Shown here piece after piece: positions 36,485-44,996 of a stretch of DNA of 64,000 nucleotides. A program made the position numbers and the translations under genes. Position 1 is the first letter of the stretch. Every line of letters begins with the position of its first letter. Origin of the DNA: Amycolatopsis saalfeldensis (lineage in GTDB: Bacteria > Actinomycetota > Actinomycetes > Mycobacteriales > Pseudonocardiaceae); the NCBI RefSeq assembly GCF_900110575.1, contig NZ_FOEF01000032.1, positions 1 to 64,000 on the forward strand, written 5' to 3'. The notes below the pieces were generated by a model. That model searched no databases and was not told the origin of the DNA. It saw only the letters and a list, made by a program, of their open reading frames with translations.

Positions 36485-37111
36485 GTGTCCGAGACCCAGG
36501 CGGAGCCCACTCCCCTCCGGCGCAAGCCCGTGCAGCAGCGCAGCGCCAAGCGGGTGGAGCAGATGCTGGACGCCAGCGCCGAGCTGATCGACGAGCTCGG
36601 CTACGACGCGCTGACGACCACCCTCATCGCGAAGCGGGCCAGCGTCGCGGTCGGTTCGCTGTACCAGTTCTTCCCGGACAAACGGGCCGTCGTCCAGGCG
36701 CTCACGCAGCGGAACCTGGAGCGTTTCGTGGCCGCCGTGAACGAGCGGCTGCAGGAGCTGAGCCCGGAGCACTGGTGGAACATCGTCGACTCCGTGCTGG
36801 ACATCTACCTGCGGATGCACCGGGAGATCCCGGGATTCTCGAAGGTCCACTTCGGTGACGTGATCGACCTGCAGCTGCTCGACGAGGAGCGGGACAACAA
36901 CTCCGTGATCGTCGACTCGCTGGTGGAGATCCTGAGCCCCCAGGTCGACCGGCCGGCCGACGAGCTGCGGTTCGCCATCGCGATCGCCAACGAGACCGCG
37001 GACGCGTTGCTGAAACTGGCCTTCCGCCGGGACCCGCAGGGCGACGAGCGGATCGTGGCGGAGGCGAAAGACGTGGTGAAGGGCTACCTGGCGAGCAAGT
37101 TCGGGGAATGA
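36485..37111 (+). CDS. TetR-family transcriptional regulator
   Basis: The 208-residue protein has the TetR helix-turn-helix (TTTLIAKRASVAVGSLYQFF then PDKRAVVQAL) and a helical ligand-binding C-terminus. The GTG follows GAGGAA. It faces the GH1/MFS operon head to head, so it probably represses it until a sugar-derived ligand binds. TetR control of GH1 genes is less usual than LacI control. Confidence 0.93.
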   Translation: MSETQAEPTPLRRKPVQQRSAKRVEQMLDASAELIDELGYDALTTTLIAKRASVAVGSLYQFFPDKRAVVQALTQRNLERFVAAVNERLQELSPEHWWNIVDSVLDIYLRMHREIPGFSKVHFGDVIDLQLLDEERDNNSVIVDSLVEILSPQVDRPADELRFAIAIANETADALLKLAFRRDPQGDERIVAEAKDVVKGYLASKFGE

Positions 37112-37113
37112 AG

Positions 37114-37146
37114 CAAGGGGTACCGGAACGATTCCGGTACCCCTTG
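37114..37146. terminator. Bidirectional hairpin terminator
   Basis: A perfect 15-base stem (CAAGGGGTACCGGAA and its complement) with a 3-base loop immediately follows the TetR stop and precedes the convergent secreted-protein stop. Confidence 0.9.
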
Positions 37147-37160
37147 AGCCGCTGGGCTGC

Positions 37161-37499
37161 CTACTTCTGCTGACCGATCGTCGTGGTCGGCACACCCGGC
37201 ACGCCGGGCACCGTCGGGAGGATCCAGCAGTGGATCGGCTGCGCCGGAACGCTCGGCGTGCCCGGCGGAACCGGCTTGGTCGGCGCGGTGCGGATCGGCT
37301 GGGCCGGCACGCTCGGCGTGCCCGGGGGAACCGGCAGGGTGATCGAGCAGGCCACCGGCGGATGGCCGGTGGGGTGGGCGCCGGTGGGACCACTGGCGGG
37401 CTGGCCACCGGTGGCGGCGAAGGCCGCGGAGCTGCCGAGACCGACCATCACGGCCGTGCCGGCGACGAGCAGAGCCATCCTGCGAAGAGCCGAAGACAT
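37161..37499 (-). CDS. Small Pro-rich secreted protein with internal repeat
   Basis: The 112-residue precursor has a clear signal peptide (ALLVAGTAVMVGLGSSAAFA). The mature part is a Pro/Gly/Thr-rich chain that carries a repeated VPPGTPSVPAQPI unit, with a Cys at VACSI and one at HCWIL that could pair. ATG 37499 follows AAAGGAA. It has no enzyme features. It may be a small extracellular or wall-associated peptide. No function is known. Confidence 0.75.
   Translation of the reverse strand: MSSALRRMALLVAGTAVMVGLGSSAAFAATGGQPASGPTGAHPTGHPPVACSITLPVPPGTPSVPAQPIRTAPTKPVPPGTPSVPAQPIHCWILPTVPGVPGVPTTTIGQQK
37232..37334 (-). repeat. Two 43-base direct repeats, period 60
   Basis: The copies at 37232-37274 and 37292-37334 differ at only 3 of 43 positions and are offset by exactly 60 bases (20 codons). 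They encode the repeated VPPGTPSVPAQPI unit of the secreted protein. The in-frame period implies recent internal duplication and possible length variation between strains. Confidence 0.85.
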
Positions 37500-37575
37500 G
37501 GGAAGTTCCTTTCCGTCTGACTGAGTGCGCTGACCGCCGTCCGCGGTCATGATCAGTAAGCCGGATCGGTCTTTC

Positions 37576-37607
37576 CGTCTGGATAAACAGATCTCCTTAT
37601 CCAGACG
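37576..37607. terminator. Perfect 11-base inverted repeat
   Basis: CGTCTGGATAA and its complement TTATCCAGACG flank a 10-base loop, just 6 bases after the stop of the racemase-fold gene (minus strand) and upstream of the secreted-protein gene. It may be a terminator for the former or an operator for the latter. It lacks a T-run, and the arms are AT-richer than the surroundings. Confidence 0.6.
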
Positions 37608-37613
37608 ATATGT

Positions 37614-38804
37614 TCAGCCGAAGTTCTGGCGCTCGCCCCGGTAGGTCGGCACGGTCTGGTCGACCTGGTTGCCCCGCACCAGGTGGTAGTCCGTGAAGCG
37701 CTCGGCCAGCTCTCCCGCCTTCGCGTGGCGGAGCCACACCCGGTCGCCCAGGCGCAGAGTGCGCGCGGCCGCTCCCGAGACCGGTGTCTGGACCTCGCCG
37801 GCGCCTTCGAAGCCCAGCAGCTTCAGCCCGGCCGGCAGGTACGGCGACGGCACACGCGAAGGGCCCGTCGGACCGGAAGCTATGTAGCCGCCCGAAAACA
37901 GCGTGGCGACGTCGCGCGCGGGGCGGCGGACCACCGGCAGCGCGAACAGTGCCGCAGGCCGCGGATGGAAGCCGGAGTACCCGTCGAACAGCGTGGGGGC
38001 GACCAGGCCCGAGCCCGCGGCGATCTCCGTGACGACATCCTCCGCACCCGTCGTCTCGATGCTGCCGGTGCCGCCGCCGTTGACGAATTCGAGGTCCGCG
38101 ACCTCACGCACCGCGCGCACCACAGCGCCGCGTCGACGCGCCAGCTCGGCCGCCGAGCGGCGGTGCATCCACGCGATCACCGCGTTGTTCAGACTGCTGC
38201 CCGCGTTGTCGCCGAGGCCCGCGATCTGACCCTCGTACGCCATCAGACCGGCGAGCACGAAACCCGGCCGCTTCACCACTTCACGCGCGAACGCGACCGC
38301 CTGTTTCACGGTGAACAACGGCGAGCGCCGGGTCCCGACGTGCACGCCGGGCAGGGGCCGCCACGACGCGTCCAGTTCCAGGCACACACGGATGTCCGGG
38401 TGCCCGTGGCCGAGCGCCGCGTCGACGAGGTCCAGGTGCGCGGCCGAGTCGACCATGATCGTGATGGCCGCGCGGGCCGCGTCGTTCGCGGCGAGGCGAC
38501 GCAGCGCACCGTGGTCCGCCGTCGGGTACGCGACCACGATGTCGTCCGTCGTGCCCTGCTCCACGTGCCACACGGCCTCGGCGAGCGAGTAGCACATCAG
38601 GCCTTCGAAGCCATCGCGCGCGAGCACCCGGTCGAGCAGGGCCCGGCAGCGCACGGACTTGCTGACCACCCGGATCGGCTTGCCCGCCGCGCGGCGCAGC
38701 AGGTCATCGGCGTTCGCGTCGAACGCGTCCAGGTCGACGATGGCGAACGGCGGATCGAGGTCCTTCGTCGCGAGGTCGTACCCGTTCGGAGAGGTGGTCA
38801 CCAT
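37614..38804 (-). CDS. Alanine-racemase-fold PLP enzyme (D-amino-acid aldolase/deaminase-like)
   Basis: The 396-residue fold-type III PLP enzyme has Lys 49 in PIRVVSKSVRCRALLDRVL, expected to bind PLP. FVNGGGTGSIETTG is the phosphate-binding region. A C-terminal beta domain has FSGGYIASGPTGPSRVPSPY. The nearest relatives by layout are D-threonine aldolase/D-serine dehydratase-like proteins. It may act on a D-amino acid. It is divergent from a sugar-lactone oxidase, which it often neighbours in actinomycetes as far as I recall. Confidence 0.82.
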   Translation of the reverse strand: MVTTSPNGYDLATKDLDPPFAIVDLDAFDANADDLLRRAAGKPIRVVSKSVRCRALLDRVLARDGFEGLMCYSLAEAVWHVEQGTTDDIVVAYPTADHGALRRLAANDAARAAITIMVDSAAHLDLVDAALGHGHPDIRVCLELDASWRPLPGVHVGTRRSPLFTVKQAVAFAREVVKRPGFVLAGLMAYEGQIAGLGDNAGSSLNNAVIAWMHRRSAAELARRRGAVVRAVREVADLEFVNGGGTGSIETTGAEDVVTEIAAGSGLVAPTLFDGYSGFHPRPAALFALPVVRRPARDVATLFSGGYIASGPTGPSRVPSPYLPAGLKLLGFEGAGEVQTPVSGAAARTLRLGDRVWLRHAKAGELAERFTDYHLVRGNQVDQTVPTYRGERQNFG

Positions 38805-38806
38805 GC

Positions 38807-38872
38807 TTACGGTACGACAATAATGCTTGAAACGCGAATCCTATTCACTTACTGTTCCGACAACTACCGTAT
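38807..38872. promoter_or_regulatory. Divergent promoter with inverted TACGGTA elements
   Basis: TTACGGTA (38807-38814) and TACCGTAT (38865-38872) form an inverted pair, 7 of 8 matched, around an AT-rich centre of about 50 bases between the divergent racemase-fold and oxidase genes. It may be an operator pair shared by both. The site is AT-rich for this genome. Confidence 0.45.
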
Positions 38873-38904
38873 GGGCACACTCCTGAAGGACGACAGGTGC
38901 GCGC

Positions 38905-40209
38905 ATGACTCCGTGGAGCAACTGGGCCGGCACGGCGAAGGCCTCTCCGCAGCGGGTGCATCAGCCCCGCAGCACAACCGAGGTCGCCGACGTCGTCCGC
39001 GGCGTCACCGAGGCGGGCCGCCGCGTCCGTCCCCGGGGCAGCGGCCACTCCTTCACCGCGATCGCCGCCGCCGAGTCCGACGCGCTCGACCTCCGGCACC
39101 TGACCGGCATCGAGCAGGCCGACCTGGCCACCCATCGGGTCACGGTCCGCGCCGGCACCACGCTCAAGCAGCTCAACGCCGAACTCGACGCGCTCGGCCT
39201 GGCCATGACGAACCTCGGCGACATCGACGCCCAGACGCTCGCCGGCGCGATTTCGACCGGCACCCACGGCACCGGCGCGCGCTTCGGCGGCATCTCGACG
39301 CAGATCACCGCGCTCCAGCTGGTGATCGCCGACGGCACCGTGGTCACCTGCTCCGCGGACGAGCGGCCGGACCTGTTCAACGCCGCCCGCGTCGGCCTCG
39401 GCGCCCTCGGCGTGATCATCAGCGTCACCCTGCAGTGTGAACCCTCGTTCGTGTTGTCGGCGCAGGAGCGGCCAGAGCCGCTGGAGCAGGTGCTCGAAGG
39501 CTTCGACGAGTTCGCCGCGACCAACGACCACTTCGAGTTCTACTGGTTCCCGTACGGCAAGAACGCGCTGGTCAAGCGGAACAACCGGCTGCCGCTGGAC
39601 GCCGAGCGCAAGCCGTTGTCGAGGCTCAAGCAGTTCGTGGACTACGAGCTGACGGAGAACATCGCGTTCGGCGGCATCTGCCGGCTCGGCCGCACCGTGC
39701 CCAAGCTCGTGCAGACGCTCGGCGGGTTCGCGGCGCAGGTGCTTTCGGCGCGCGAGTACAGCGACCTCTCGCACCGCGTCTTCGTTACCCACCGCGGCGT
39801 CCGGTTCGTCGAATCCGAATACGCGATCCCCCGCGAGTCACTGCACCACGTGCTCGCCGAGCTGCGCGCGCTCGTGCCGCGACTGGAGAACCCGGTGATG
39901 TTCCCGGTGGAGGTGCGGGTCGCCGCCGCCGACGACATCTGGCTCTCGACCGCGAACGGCCGCGACTCCGCCTACATCGCCATCCACCAGTTCGTCGGCA
40001 TGCCCTACCGCGAGTACTTCGACGGCTTCGCGGCGATCGTCGCCGAGGTCGGCGGCCGCCCGCACTGGGGCAAGATGCACGACCTCGACGCCGCCGCGCT
40101 GCGCGCGCGTTACCCGCGTTTCGACGATTTCCTGGCCGTGCGCAAGGAAAACGACCCGAGCGGGACGTTCACCAACACCTACCTGGACCGGGTGCTGGGC
40201 GGCCGCTGA
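38905..40209 (+). CDS. D-arabinono-1,4-lactone oxidase family (VAO-type FAD enzyme)
   Basis: The 434-residue FAD-linked oxidoreductase has an N-terminal FAD-binding domain with RPRGSGHSFTAIAAAESDAL and ISTGTHGTGARFGGIS. The C-terminal ALO domain ends with the HWGKMH signature. It oxidises an aldono-lactone such as L-gulono- or D-arabinono-1,4-lactone. The stop abuts the stop of the next gene with no spacer. It is expressed divergently from the racemase-fold gene. Confidence 0.9.
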   Translation: MTPWSNWAGTAKASPQRVHQPRSTTEVADVVRGVTEAGRRVRPRGSGHSFTAIAAAESDALDLRHLTGIEQADLATHRVTVRAGTTLKQLNAELDALGLAMTNLGDIDAQTLAGAISTGTHGTGARFGGISTQITALQLVIADGTVVTCSADERPDLFNAARVGLGALGVIISVTLQCEPSFVLSAQERPEPLEQVLEGFDEFAATNDHFEFYWFPYGKNALVKRNNRLPLDAERKPLSRLKQFVDYELTENIAFGGICRLGRTVPKLVQTLGGFAAQVLSAREYSDLSHRVFVTHRGVRFVESEYAIPRESLHHVLAELRALVPRLENPVMFPVEVRVAAADDIWLSTANGRDSAYIAIHQFVGMPYREYFDGFAAIVAEVGGRPHWGKMHDLDAAALRARYPRFDDFLAVRKENDPSGTFTNTYLDRVLGGR

Positions 40210-41181
40210 TCAGACCGGCTCGAACAGCGAGCTGACCGACTCGCCGTTGTGGATCCGCCGCATCGCCTCGGCCATGGCCGGTGCGATCGAGAGGATCCGC
40301 AGCTTGTCGGTGCGCTCCTCGACCGGCACCGGCACCGAGTTGGTGCAGACGATCTCGAGCACGTCCTCCTGGCTGCCGATCCGGTCCAGCGCCTTGTCGG
40401 CGAACAGCCCGTGGGTGCAGGCGACGCGGATCGAGCGCGGCTTCAGCTCCCGCAGCCGGTCGAGCAGCTCCAGCACAGTGCTGCCGCGCGCGATCTCGTC
40501 GTCGAGCACGATCACGTCCCGGCCGGCGACCTCGCCGATCACCGACGTGATCTGGACCCGGTCGTCGGCGTAACGCTGCTTCGCCCCGGCCGCGACCTGC
40601 ACGCCGAGCAACCGCGCGAAGTGCGCCGCCTCCTTGGCGTTGCCCAGGTCGGGCGACACGACGGTGGTGTGGGAGAGGTCGTACTGGCGGAAGTGGCGCG
40701 CCAGCTCGTTCAGCGCGTGCAGGTGGTCGACGGGCACGCTGAAGAAGCCGTGGACCTGCGGCGAGTGCAGGGTCATCGCCAGCACGCGGTTCGCGCCCGC
40801 CGTGACCATCAGGTCGGCGACCAGCCGGCCGCCGATGGAGATCCGCGACGCGTCCTTCTTGTCGGAACGCGCGTACGCGTAATGCGGCATGACGACGGTG
40901 GTGCGCGCGGCCGAAGCGCCCCGCGCGGCGTCGAGCATCAGCAGCAGCTCGACGAGGTTCTCCTGCACCGGCTTGACCAACGGCTGGATCAGGAAGACGT
41001 CCCGCTCCCGGCAGTTGGCCTGCAGCTGGACCTGGAGGCAGTCGTTGGCGAACCGGTCGACCTGCACCGGGTACAGCGGCACGCCGAGGTGCGCGCAGAT
41101 CTCCGCCGCCAGTTCGGGATGGGCACTGCCACTGAAAACCGCGATGTCCCGCAAGGACGTTCCCCGTTTCGCGTCATCCAC
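40210..41181 (-). CDS. prs: Ribose-phosphate pyrophosphokinase (PRPP synthetase) paralogue
   Basis: The 323-residue PRPP synthetase has VMPHYAYARSDKKDASRISI, MTLHSPQVHGFFSVPVDHLH and the PRPP-binding loop DVIVLDDEIARGSTVLELLD. It makes PRPP from ribose 5-phosphate and ATP. In usual class I enzymes the motif reads DLHAxQIQGFF; here it is TLHSPQVHGFF, so this is a divergent paralogue and perhaps not the housekeeping copy. The GTG follows AGGAA. It is 24 bases after the NAD(P)-binding gene. Confidence 0.85.
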   Translation of the reverse strand: MDDAKRGTSLRDIAVFSGSAHPELAAEICAHLGVPLYPVQVDRFANDCLQVQLQANCRERDVFLIQPLVKPVQENLVELLLMLDAARGASAARTTVVMPHYAYARSDKKDASRISIGGRLVADLMVTAGANRVLAMTLHSPQVHGFFSVPVDHLHALNELARHFRQYDLSHTTVVSPDLGNAKEAAHFARLLGVQVAAGAKQRYADDRVQITSVIGEVAGRDVIVLDDEIARGSTVLELLDRLRELKPRSIRVACTHGLFADKALDRIGSQEDVLEIVCTNSVPVPVEERTDKLRILSIAPAMAEAMRRIHNGESVSSLFEPV

Positions 41182-41205
41182 CGAGTTCCTGCTGGAAGGA
41201 CCAGG

Positions 41206-41856
41206 TCAGGCCCCTGAGATCGCCTCGTCGACGGGCGTCTCGCCGGAGATCAGCTCCAGCGTGCGACGCGCGGTGGCGGGTGCGTCGAGCAGGCCCACCA
41301 ACGTGGCCGCGACGTCTTCTCGCGGCACGCTGCCGCGTCCGGTGTGATCGGCGATCTTGACCCGCCCGGTGCCCGATTCGTTGGTCAGCCCGCCGGGACG
41401 CAGGATCGTCCAGTCGAGGTCGCGGGCGCGCAGGTCGTCCTCGGCGGCCTTCTTGGCCCGGAGGTAGATCGCGAACGTCGGGTCGAGGCCCGGGGCGTCG
41501 GCGTTGTCCGCGCCCATGGAGCCGACCTGGATGAACCGGCGGACGCCCGCGCGCTCGGCGGCGTCCGCGAAAAGCGCCGCGGCACCACGGTCGACGGTGT
41601 CCTTGCGGGCGTTGCCGCTGCCCGGCCCGGCGCCGGCGGCGAACACCGCCGCGTCGGCTCCTTCGAGCACCGCGGCGACGGCGTCCACATCGGACTTCTC
41701 CAGGTCCAGCACCACGGTCTCGGCGCCGACCGCGGTCAGATCGGGCTCGTGCGCCGGGTTCCGGACGATCCCGGCGGCCTGATCACCCCGTTCGCTCAGC
41801 AGCTTTTCGAGGCGAAGGGCGATCTGACCGTGTCCACCGGCAATGACGACTCGCAT
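41206..41856 (-). CDS. NAD(P)H-binding Rossmann protein
   Basis: The 216-residue atypical SDR (NAD(P)H-binding, NmrA/YwnB-like) has the N-terminal MRVVIAGGHGQIALRLEKLL and the region ARDLDWTILRPGGLTNESGT typical of the group. It lacks the classic Tyr-x3-Lys site, so it may be a redox sensor or a non-classical reductase. Its downstream neighbour is the PRPP synthetase paralogue, 24 bases away. Confidence 0.85.
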   Translation of the reverse strand: MRVVIAGGHGQIALRLEKLLSERGDQAAGIVRNPAHEPDLTAVGAETVVLDLEKSDVDAVAAVLEGADAAVFAAGAGPGSGNARKDTVDRGAAALFADAAERAGVRRFIQVGSMGADNADAPGLDPTFAIYLRAKKAAEDDLRARDLDWTILRPGGLTNESGTGRVKIADHTGRGSVPREDVAATLVGLLDAPATARRTLELISGETPVDEAISGA

Positions 41857-41890
41857 GGCCCCGAGGCTAGTCCGATCGGGACCGGACGGC

Positions 41891-42544
41891 TCAGTCGACG
41901 GCGGCCGGCGTCTCGCAGGCGCGCAGCAGCTGGTCGTAGGCCATCTCGTTGACCCAGCGCGAGACCGGGTCCTCGGCGAGCAGCATGCGCTCGTTGTGGC
42001 CCTCGAGGTCGAGGTCGATCATGGCGTTCGGGTCGGCGGTGACGATCGCGAGGCCGTACGCGCGCGAACGCGGCAGGCAGTTCGCGACGTAGTCCTCCGT
42101 CAGTACGGCTGGCGATGGCAGAACCATCGCGGCCTCGCCGTAACGTGCGAACGGAACCGCTGAGGCCATCGCGGTCCGCCAGTGCCGGGCGACCGCGAGG
42201 ACACCGATGATCTCGGCGGCCGGCGCGGGTGCGGTCGCGGCCAGCTCTGGCCAGGTCCAGGTGTCGACGGTGGCGCGGTCCGAGACGGGACCGACGCCCA
42301 TCGCGATCCGCTCCGCGTGCACGTCGGTACGGAGCTTGGCGACGATGCTGACCTTGCGGCCGAGCAGAGTCGTCGCCGGCAGCACCACGCCGTTCCAGCC
42401 CAGCAGGGCCGCGGCCTTGTGCGCCAGCTCCTCGACGCTCGCGGGGAGCTCGATCGGCGGCACCACCCGGCTCGGCATCGACCGGCTGCGCTTCGCGCCA
42501 CCGGCGACCGTCGAGCTCTCGGTGTTCTGAGGTGTAGCCGCCAC
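41891..42544 (-). CDS. Hypothetical protein, 217 residues
   Basis: The soluble protein has PIELPASVEELAHKAAALLG, then VLPATTLLGRKVSIVAKLRT and an acidic C-terminal part (IDLDLEGHNERMLLAEDPVS). I recognise no family. It is 34 bases upstream of the NAD(P)-binding gene on the same strand, so the three genes may be one transcript. The length and codon use are those of a real gene. Confidence 0.68.
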   Translation of the reverse strand: MAATPQNTESSTVAGGAKRSRSMPSRVVPPIELPASVEELAHKAAALLGWNGVVLPATTLLGRKVSIVAKLRTDVHAERIAMGVGPVSDRATVDTWTWPELAATAPAPAAEIIGVLAVARHWRTAMASAVPFARYGEAAMVLPSPAVLTEDYVANCLPRSRAYGLAIVTADPNAMIDLDLEGHNERMLLAEDPVSRWVNEMAYDQLLRACETPAAVD

Positions 42545-42968
42545 GAGTCCGCCTCCTTCAACAACCTGTACCCCTGCGTGCCTGGTGAAACCGGCACATG
42601 ACCTGACTACCAGTGCGGCGGCGCGGGGTCTTCGGGTAGCGGTGGTGACTGCGATCGACGGCGCTCAGCGGTCGGTGACCGGTCGGCGGGCGGTCGTCCG
42701 ACTTCAGCCCGACCGTGCGGCCAACCGAGTGAGACGGAGGTGAGTGGTGTCACGGACCGGCCACGGGCGGCTACCGGTGGTGGGGTTCCCGGCGTGGCAA
42801 AGGGTCCAGCGGGTTAGACCGTTCGGCTCAACCGCAAGCGGTTCCACAGTGGACGCCGCAGGTAGCACGCCTGTCGCCGGAGCGACGGTGAGCTTCGCCG
42901 CAGCGGGCTTCACGCACCCGGGTTTAGGGTTACCCGTCAGTCAAATCACGGCCCGGGAGGACCCCACG
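42545..42968. other. Non-coding region with a decoy start
   Basis: This 424-base gap lies between divergent genes. GTG 42744 has GGAGGT upstream and is in frame with the next gene, but the extra 75 residues have no domain character, whereas ATG 42969 has GGGAGGA and the usual family N-terminus. Promoters for both genes are expected. No other feature was seen. Confidence 0.5.
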
Positions 42969-44039
42969 ATGCGCTCGCCGAAGGACTTCTTCGCCCCGCT
43001 CGCCCTCGGGGCGCCCGAACCGCCGCGGCAGATCCCGTTCCGCCCGTCGCGCATGATCCACTTCTTCGACCCGGGCAACGAGAAGATGGCCGCGAAGGTG
43101 CCGGACCTGGCGAAGAAGACCGACGTCCTGCTCGGCAACCTCGAGGACGCCGTGCGCGCCGACCGCAAGGAGGCCGCGCGCGCCGGGCTCGTCTCGATCG
43201 CGAAGGCCACCGACTTCGGCCGCACGCAGCTGTGGACGCGCGTGAACAGCCTCGACTCGCCGTGGGTGCTCGACGACCTGGTCACGCTGGTCACCGAGAT
43301 CGGCGACAAACTCGACGTGATCATGGTGCCGAAGGTCGAGGGCGCGCAGGACATCCACTACGTCGACCGGCTGCTGGCCCAGCTGGAAGCTCGCGCGGGG
43401 CTGACGAAGCCGCTGCTGGTGCACGCGATCCTCGAGACCGCGAGCGGGGTGGCGAACGTCGAGGAGATCGCCGGCGCGTCGCCCCGCATGCAGGGCATCT
43501 CGCTGGGCCCGGCGGACCTGGCGGCGAGCCGTCGGATGAAGACCACGCGGGTCGGCGGCGGCCACCCCGGCTACCTGGTGCGCACCGACCCGGTGGGCGA
43601 GGACCTGACCGAGGGCCGCACGACCTACCAGCAGGACCTGTGGCACTACACGGTCGCGCGGATGGTCGACGCGTGCGCGATGCACGGGATCCTGCCGTAC
43701 TACGGGCCGTTCGGGGACATTCGCGACGTGGTGGCCTGCGAGGACCAGTTCCGCAACGCGTTCCTGCTCGGCTGCGTCGGCGCGTGGAGCCTGCACCCGG
43801 TGCAGATCGACATCGCGAAGCGGGTTTTCTCGCCGTCTCCGTCCGATGTGGCCTGGGCCCGGCGCGTGATCGCCGAGATGGGCGACGGGACGGGCGCGGT
43901 GATGATCGACGGCAAGATGCAGGACGACGCCTCGGTGAAGCAGTGCCGCGTGGTCGCGGAGCTGGCCGACGAACTGGCCGCCGACGATCCCGAGTTGGCC
44001 GCCGCGTACGACGCCGCAACCAAGGAGTCCCAGTCATGA
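42969..44039 (+). CDS. Malyl-CoA/citramalyl-CoA lyase-type protein (CitE superfamily)
   Basis: The 356-residue HpcH/HpaI-superfamily protein has LLGNLEDAVRADRKEAARAG (Mg ligands), MVPKVEGAQDIHYVDRLLAQ and LLVHAILETASGVANVEEIA. The length and the ending AWSLHPVQIDIAKRVFSPSP fit Mcl1-like L-malyl-CoA/beta-methylmalyl-CoA lyases. It would cleave or form a C-C bond between glyoxylate or pyruvate and an acyl-CoA. The next gene, of the same superfamily, overlaps it by 4 bases (ATGA). Confidence 0.88.
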   Translation: MRSPKDFFAPLALGAPEPPRQIPFRPSRMIHFFDPGNEKMAAKVPDLAKKTDVLLGNLEDAVRADRKEAARAGLVSIAKATDFGRTQLWTRVNSLDSPWVLDDLVTLVTEIGDKLDVIMVPKVEGAQDIHYVDRLLAQLEARAGLTKPLLVHAILETASGVANVEEIAGASPRMQGISLGPADLAASRRMKTTRVGGGHPGYLVRTDPVGEDLTEGRTTYQQDLWHYTVARMVDACAMHGILPYYGPFGDIRDVVACEDQFRNAFLLGCVGAWSLHPVQIDIAKRVFSPSPSDVAWARRVIAEMGDGTGAVMIDGKMQDDASVKQCRVVAELADELAADDPELAAAYDAATKESQS

Positions 44040-44899
44040 CGTCCCTGCAACCGCGGCGCTCCGTGCTCTACATGCCGGGCGCGAACGAGCGTGCGCTGGA
44101 GAAGGCCAAGACGCTGCCCGCCGACGCGCTGATCCTCGATCTCGAGGACGCCGTCGCCCCGGACGCGAAGGAAGCGGCGCGTTCTCGCGTGTGCGCGGCC
44201 GCGGCTTCGGGCTCGTACGGCAAGCGCGAGGTGACCATTCGCGTCAACGGACTGGAGACGGAGTGGCACGACGCGGACCTGCGCGCCGCCGCGGCCGCCG
44301 GCCCGTCCGCCGTGGTGGTGCCGAAGGTGAACTCGGCGAGCGAGGTGCACAACATCGAGCGCGCCCTGGAACTCGGCGGCGCCCCGGACCAGACGAAGAT
44401 CTGGGCGATGCTCGAGACCCCCGTCGCAATGCTGCACGCTGCGGAGATCGCCGCGGCCTCGGAGCGCCTGACCGTGCTGGTGATGGGCACGAACGACCTG
44501 GCGAAGGAACTGCACGCCGAATTCGTCCCCGGCCGCGGCCCGCTGCTGGGGGGACTCTCGCTGTGCCTGCTCGCCGCGCGCGCGACGGGGAAGGTGATCC
44601 TCGACGGCGTTTACAACAACGTGAAAGACCTAGAAGGTTTCGAGGCCGAATGCCGCCAGGGCCGCGAATACGGCTTCGACGGCAAGACCCTGATCCACCC
44701 GTCACAACTCGAACCGTGCAACCGCGTGTTCGCCCCTTCCCCAGAGGAGATCGACCGCTCGCGCCGCATCATCGCTGCTTTCGACGAGGCCCGGGTCGCC
44801 GGCCGGGGCGTGGTGACGGTGGATGGGCGGATGATCGAAAACCTCCACGTGGAGGAGGCACGGCGGGTGCTGGCGCTGGCAGAGGCAGTCGGGGACTGA
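44036..44899 (+). CDS. CitE-like CoA-ester lyase
   Basis: The 287-residue CitE-like protein has RRSVLYMPGANERALEKAKT, LILDLEDAVAPDAKEAARSR and VLVMGTNDLAKEL, with a C-terminal GFDGKTLIHPSQLEPCNRVF. It is shorter than the preceding paralogue, as CitE-like stand-alone enzymes are. Two coupled, different CoA-lyases may act in sequence, for instance one as lyase and one as a thioesterase-type partner. That pairing is inference. Confidence 0.88.
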   Translation: MTSLQPRRSVLYMPGANERALEKAKTLPADALILDLEDAVAPDAKEAARSRVCAAAASGSYGKREVTIRVNGLETEWHDADLRAAAAAGPSAVVVPKVNSASEVHNIERALELGGAPDQTKIWAMLETPVAMLHAAEIAAASERLTVLVMGTNDLAKELHAEFVPGRGPLLGGLSLCLLAARATGKVILDGVYNNVKDLEGFEAECRQGREYGFDGKTLIHPSQLEPCNRVFAPSPEEIDRSRRIIAAFDEARVAGRGVVTVDGRMIENLHVEEARRVLALAEAVGD

Positions 44900-44996
44900 G
44901 CCGGCTCGGCGCGTAAGGCCCCTTCAGCCCGCTCTTGCCTGCCGGGCGCTGTGGTTGCTTCACTGAGGCGTTGGGGAGGAATGGGGAGGTGCCTCG

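Noticed and set aside
42744..42968. An N-terminal extension of the malyl-CoA-lyase-type gene from GTG 42744
   Set aside because: It has a ribosome site but no domain character, and the family start with a better site is at 42969.
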